From: Psettodes erumei
Lineage: Eukaryota; Chordata; Actinopteri; Pleuronectiformes; Psettodidae
Assembly (NCBI GenBank): GCA_016785225.1
Contig: JAFBJZ010000942.1
Location: forward strand, 50,001 to 114,000
Direction of reading: 5' to 3'
Length of the DNA: 64,000 nt
A program made the position numbers and the translations under genes. The notes under the pieces were generated by a model. The model made no database searches. It saw only the letters and a list, made by a program, of their open reading frames with translations, and was not told the origin of the DNA. Shown here piece after piece: positions 61,905 through 64,000 of this stretch (within the stretch, counting starts at the first letter, position 1; every line of letters begins with the position of its first letter).

Positions 61905-63501
61905 ACACCTGCAGCATCACATGACCCTCTTACCTCCCGGACTAACACAGTCATCTTTGTCTTCTCTATCGTTTTTCCCACCGCCCCGTCTCGAAAAAAA
62001 AAAAAAAAAAAAAAGATGAAGGAAAGCGATAACAGAAGCTCAAAGCGAGTCATCGTCGGCGCGGGCGATCTCGCTTAAAATCCCATTTGGTGGAGCAATT
62101 AAGCGTCCGGAGGGAGGAAGTGATGCAACGGCTCTGCAAGTGATCTGTGTCAGTCAGCCGCGTCCTCCCGTTAGCGTCCGCGCGGCTAACGGCAGGAAGT
62201 TAACTTTTTATCAAAGACGCGTTTCTGCAGGATCTCGGCTCATTAGCTTCTCCCCTCTCCACGTCTTAATATTTTTTCCCCGCTCAGATCTCGGCAGCAG
62301 ACAATGCTTCTCCGACGCCGCCACGGGGCGCGACCGCACATTTATCACAAATGCATAGAAAGCCGGCGTCCGTGACGGCCTAATTAAAACGAAATTAAAA
62401 GCGGCGCGGCCTCGATAAGGCCGCCGCAATTTGCAGAGAGCCGGCAGCCGGTTTAGCTCCGCGCGTCTCTCGCGTTAAATAACTTTCATCGCGGGGCCGA
62501 GCGGGCGAATTTCTCGCCGAGACAATATTTGGCGAGGAGCGGAGGAGGGCGGCGTTCTCGGGAGCGGATTCAGCCGTCCGGCTCGCCGTCGGGTCGGTTT
62601 TATTCTCCGGGTGAGTTTCAGCGACGTCCCTCCGCTTTGCTTTCCTGTCACTCAGCGCCCGGAGACAAAGGTCATGTTTAAAGATCCAACTGTGCGTGGC
62701 GTTGGCGGCGGAAAAGGCCGTCAGACAGGAAATGACCTCGTGAGGCCGAACGAGGAAACTCCCAACGCCCGGCGGATTTACGTAACAATCGTGAGACGAG
62801 GCGCCGTCGAGGCGCCGCGTCATAACGCGCTGATGATTATTCCTCCCGGCTAACGACGGGGGCGCGGCGGTAAATTAGGACGAGCAGTTAAGCTTCTCAT
62901 TTTAACTCGCTCGTAAAAACGTACGAGCGCGCCGCAGCTGCTGCTTTACGCTTATTGATCACTGTACTACTGTACTTCTACCGCACTGTACGTGCTCGAC
63001 GAGCCGCTTGTAAATATGTCGTGCCGCTACGCGATGCGGCTCTACTTTACTGATCCCGTTTGCTATTAATTTTGGATTCATGACGAGGGAAATGTGCTGC
63101 GAGACGCTTTTTTTTTTTTTTCCACTGAAATCTCTCATTTACAAAACCACTCAGACCTTAATTCAGTCACTCCGTTTGTCTCCGAGCGCCGCACCCTCCC
63201 ATTTTGTTTTGTGCATTTGTTGTTGTTGTTTTGTTTTTTTAATCTCATCCCTCCTGACAGGGGCTGTCAGACTCCGTCAGACCGGATGATCGCGGGTCGC
63301 TCGAGGACGACGCGCTTCCTGTCGGCATCGCGGCGCTGTCGTGGGACACGTCTCGAGGATAAAGAAAAGCAAACTTGCAATAAACTTTGCTAAAATGAGT
63401 GTTTACACATTACAGGAGAGACGGGTGGAGGAGGTGGAGGAGGTGGAGCGCAGGGTTGTGACAGGCAGACAGGAAGCGGTTTGTGTCCGACCTTCAACAG
63501 A

Positions 63502-63535
63502 GAGTCGGGCTGTGGTTCTGATCCACAGCCCGACT
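63502..63535. repeat. Hairpin: 14-bp perfect inverted repeat, 7-nt loop
   Basis: GAGTCGGGCTGTGG, loop TTCTGAT, then CCACAGCCCGACTC. GC-rich and perfectly complementary. It is followed by GACCCGACCCG. Confidence 0.9.
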
Positions 63536-63661
63536 CGACCCGACCCGCTTTAAAACGCGTTTTTTAAAAACGTGCTAAATGATCCCGGGCGGTTTTTAGT
63601 GTAGGATCAAAAATTTAGGGACGCTCTTATTTATTCATGGGCTGTTTTTAGACAGGTTGCC

Positions 63662-63723
<62 letters not shown>

Positions 63724-64000
63724 GGGCAGGAACCATCAGAGCTCGGCCAGATAAGAGGGTGAGCTGCTGAATTTCACTCCACACCAGTGAGAATGAGGAG
63801 GAGGAGGAAATGCTGTCGTGGGGGGGTGTCTCCGAGGAGGAGACGCCGTCTCGGGGGGGGGCAGCAGCTTCACGGCGCGGGGGGGGACACGGGGCTGCCG
63901 GCTCGGTGTCAGGCTTTATAAACCTTCGCGGGACGTTTTATCCAAACAACCGTTTAGATATTTTTAATAAGAGTCTCGCCGCAGGTTCGCCGCCACCGTC

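Larger units (their letters stand above)
57782..64000. other. Upstream intron of the ca10-like gene
   Basis: About 6.2 kb with no exon recognised. I looked for the CA10 exon that encodes the W-W-containing segment before PSFWGLVN and did not find it, so the next 5' exon is probably beyond the right edge. Contents: CA/TG tracts (57811-57850, 58580-58607, 58950-59008, 60119-60146, 60484-60554, 60668-60710, 61590-61628, 61872-61903, 63664-63718), (AAC)n at 60808-60845, poly-T and poly-A runs near 61130-61185, and a 14-bp-stem hairpin at 63502-63535. CpG-rich sequence covers 62200-62900. Confidence 0.6.

Overview
The window looks like a piece of a teleost fish genome, probably a percomorph. The genes are split into many small exons with GT-AG introns. 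(CA)n/(TG)n microsatellites are extraordinarily dense, with one every 0.5-1 kb over most of the window, many of them 40-100 bp long. Exon-encoded proteins match vertebrate families closely. All genes were found by reading exons and splice sites by eye. No bacterial, viral or plasmid content is seen, and no large transposon is recognisable.

Six genes are supported and all are transcribed from the minus strand, so transcription runs from right to left. From right to left they are: a carbonic-anhydrase-related protein of the CA10 type (seven 3' exons, 49157-57781; its 5' exons lie beyond the right edge); rpl23 (complete, 42779-44931), with two SNORA21-like H/ACA snoRNA copies in its introns; coil, encoding coilin (complete, 39517-42001, 510 aa); rab11fip4 (complete, 33910-38684, 592 aa); a C2H2 zinc-finger gene I could not name (26477-31846, about 419 aa); and igf2bp1, whose first two coding exons (15566-16988) are present while the rest lies beyond the left edge. 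Human orthologues of the five named genes are on chromosome 17, so this is a rearranged 17-type block rather than a functional operon. Exon lengths and phases add up exactly for rpl23, coil and rab11fip4, which is the best evidence that the models are right.

Region by region: 1-15565 is intron 2 of igf2bp1, with alternating CpG-rich and AT-rich stretches and a very regular 27-unit 10-bp minisatellite. The stretch from about 16989 to 26476 is the upstream intergenic region plus the 3' end of the zinc-finger gene; it contains a near-perfect 60-bp palindrome and a dispersed AGTACTT-rich element. The interval 26477-44990 is gene-dense. From 44990 to 49156 there is no recognisable gene. From 49157 to 64000 is the ca10-like gene with large repeat-filled introns.

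The most interesting signals are not new genes but microsatellites placed at splice sites and stop codons. They include a rab11fip4 exon with both a GC donor and a (UG)n acceptor, a ca10 exon bracketed by complementary (UG)n and (CA)n tracts, pure (CT)n repeats serving as polypyrimidine tracts, and CA repeats starting at or next to two stop codons. I found nothing that I would call a previously undescribed system.
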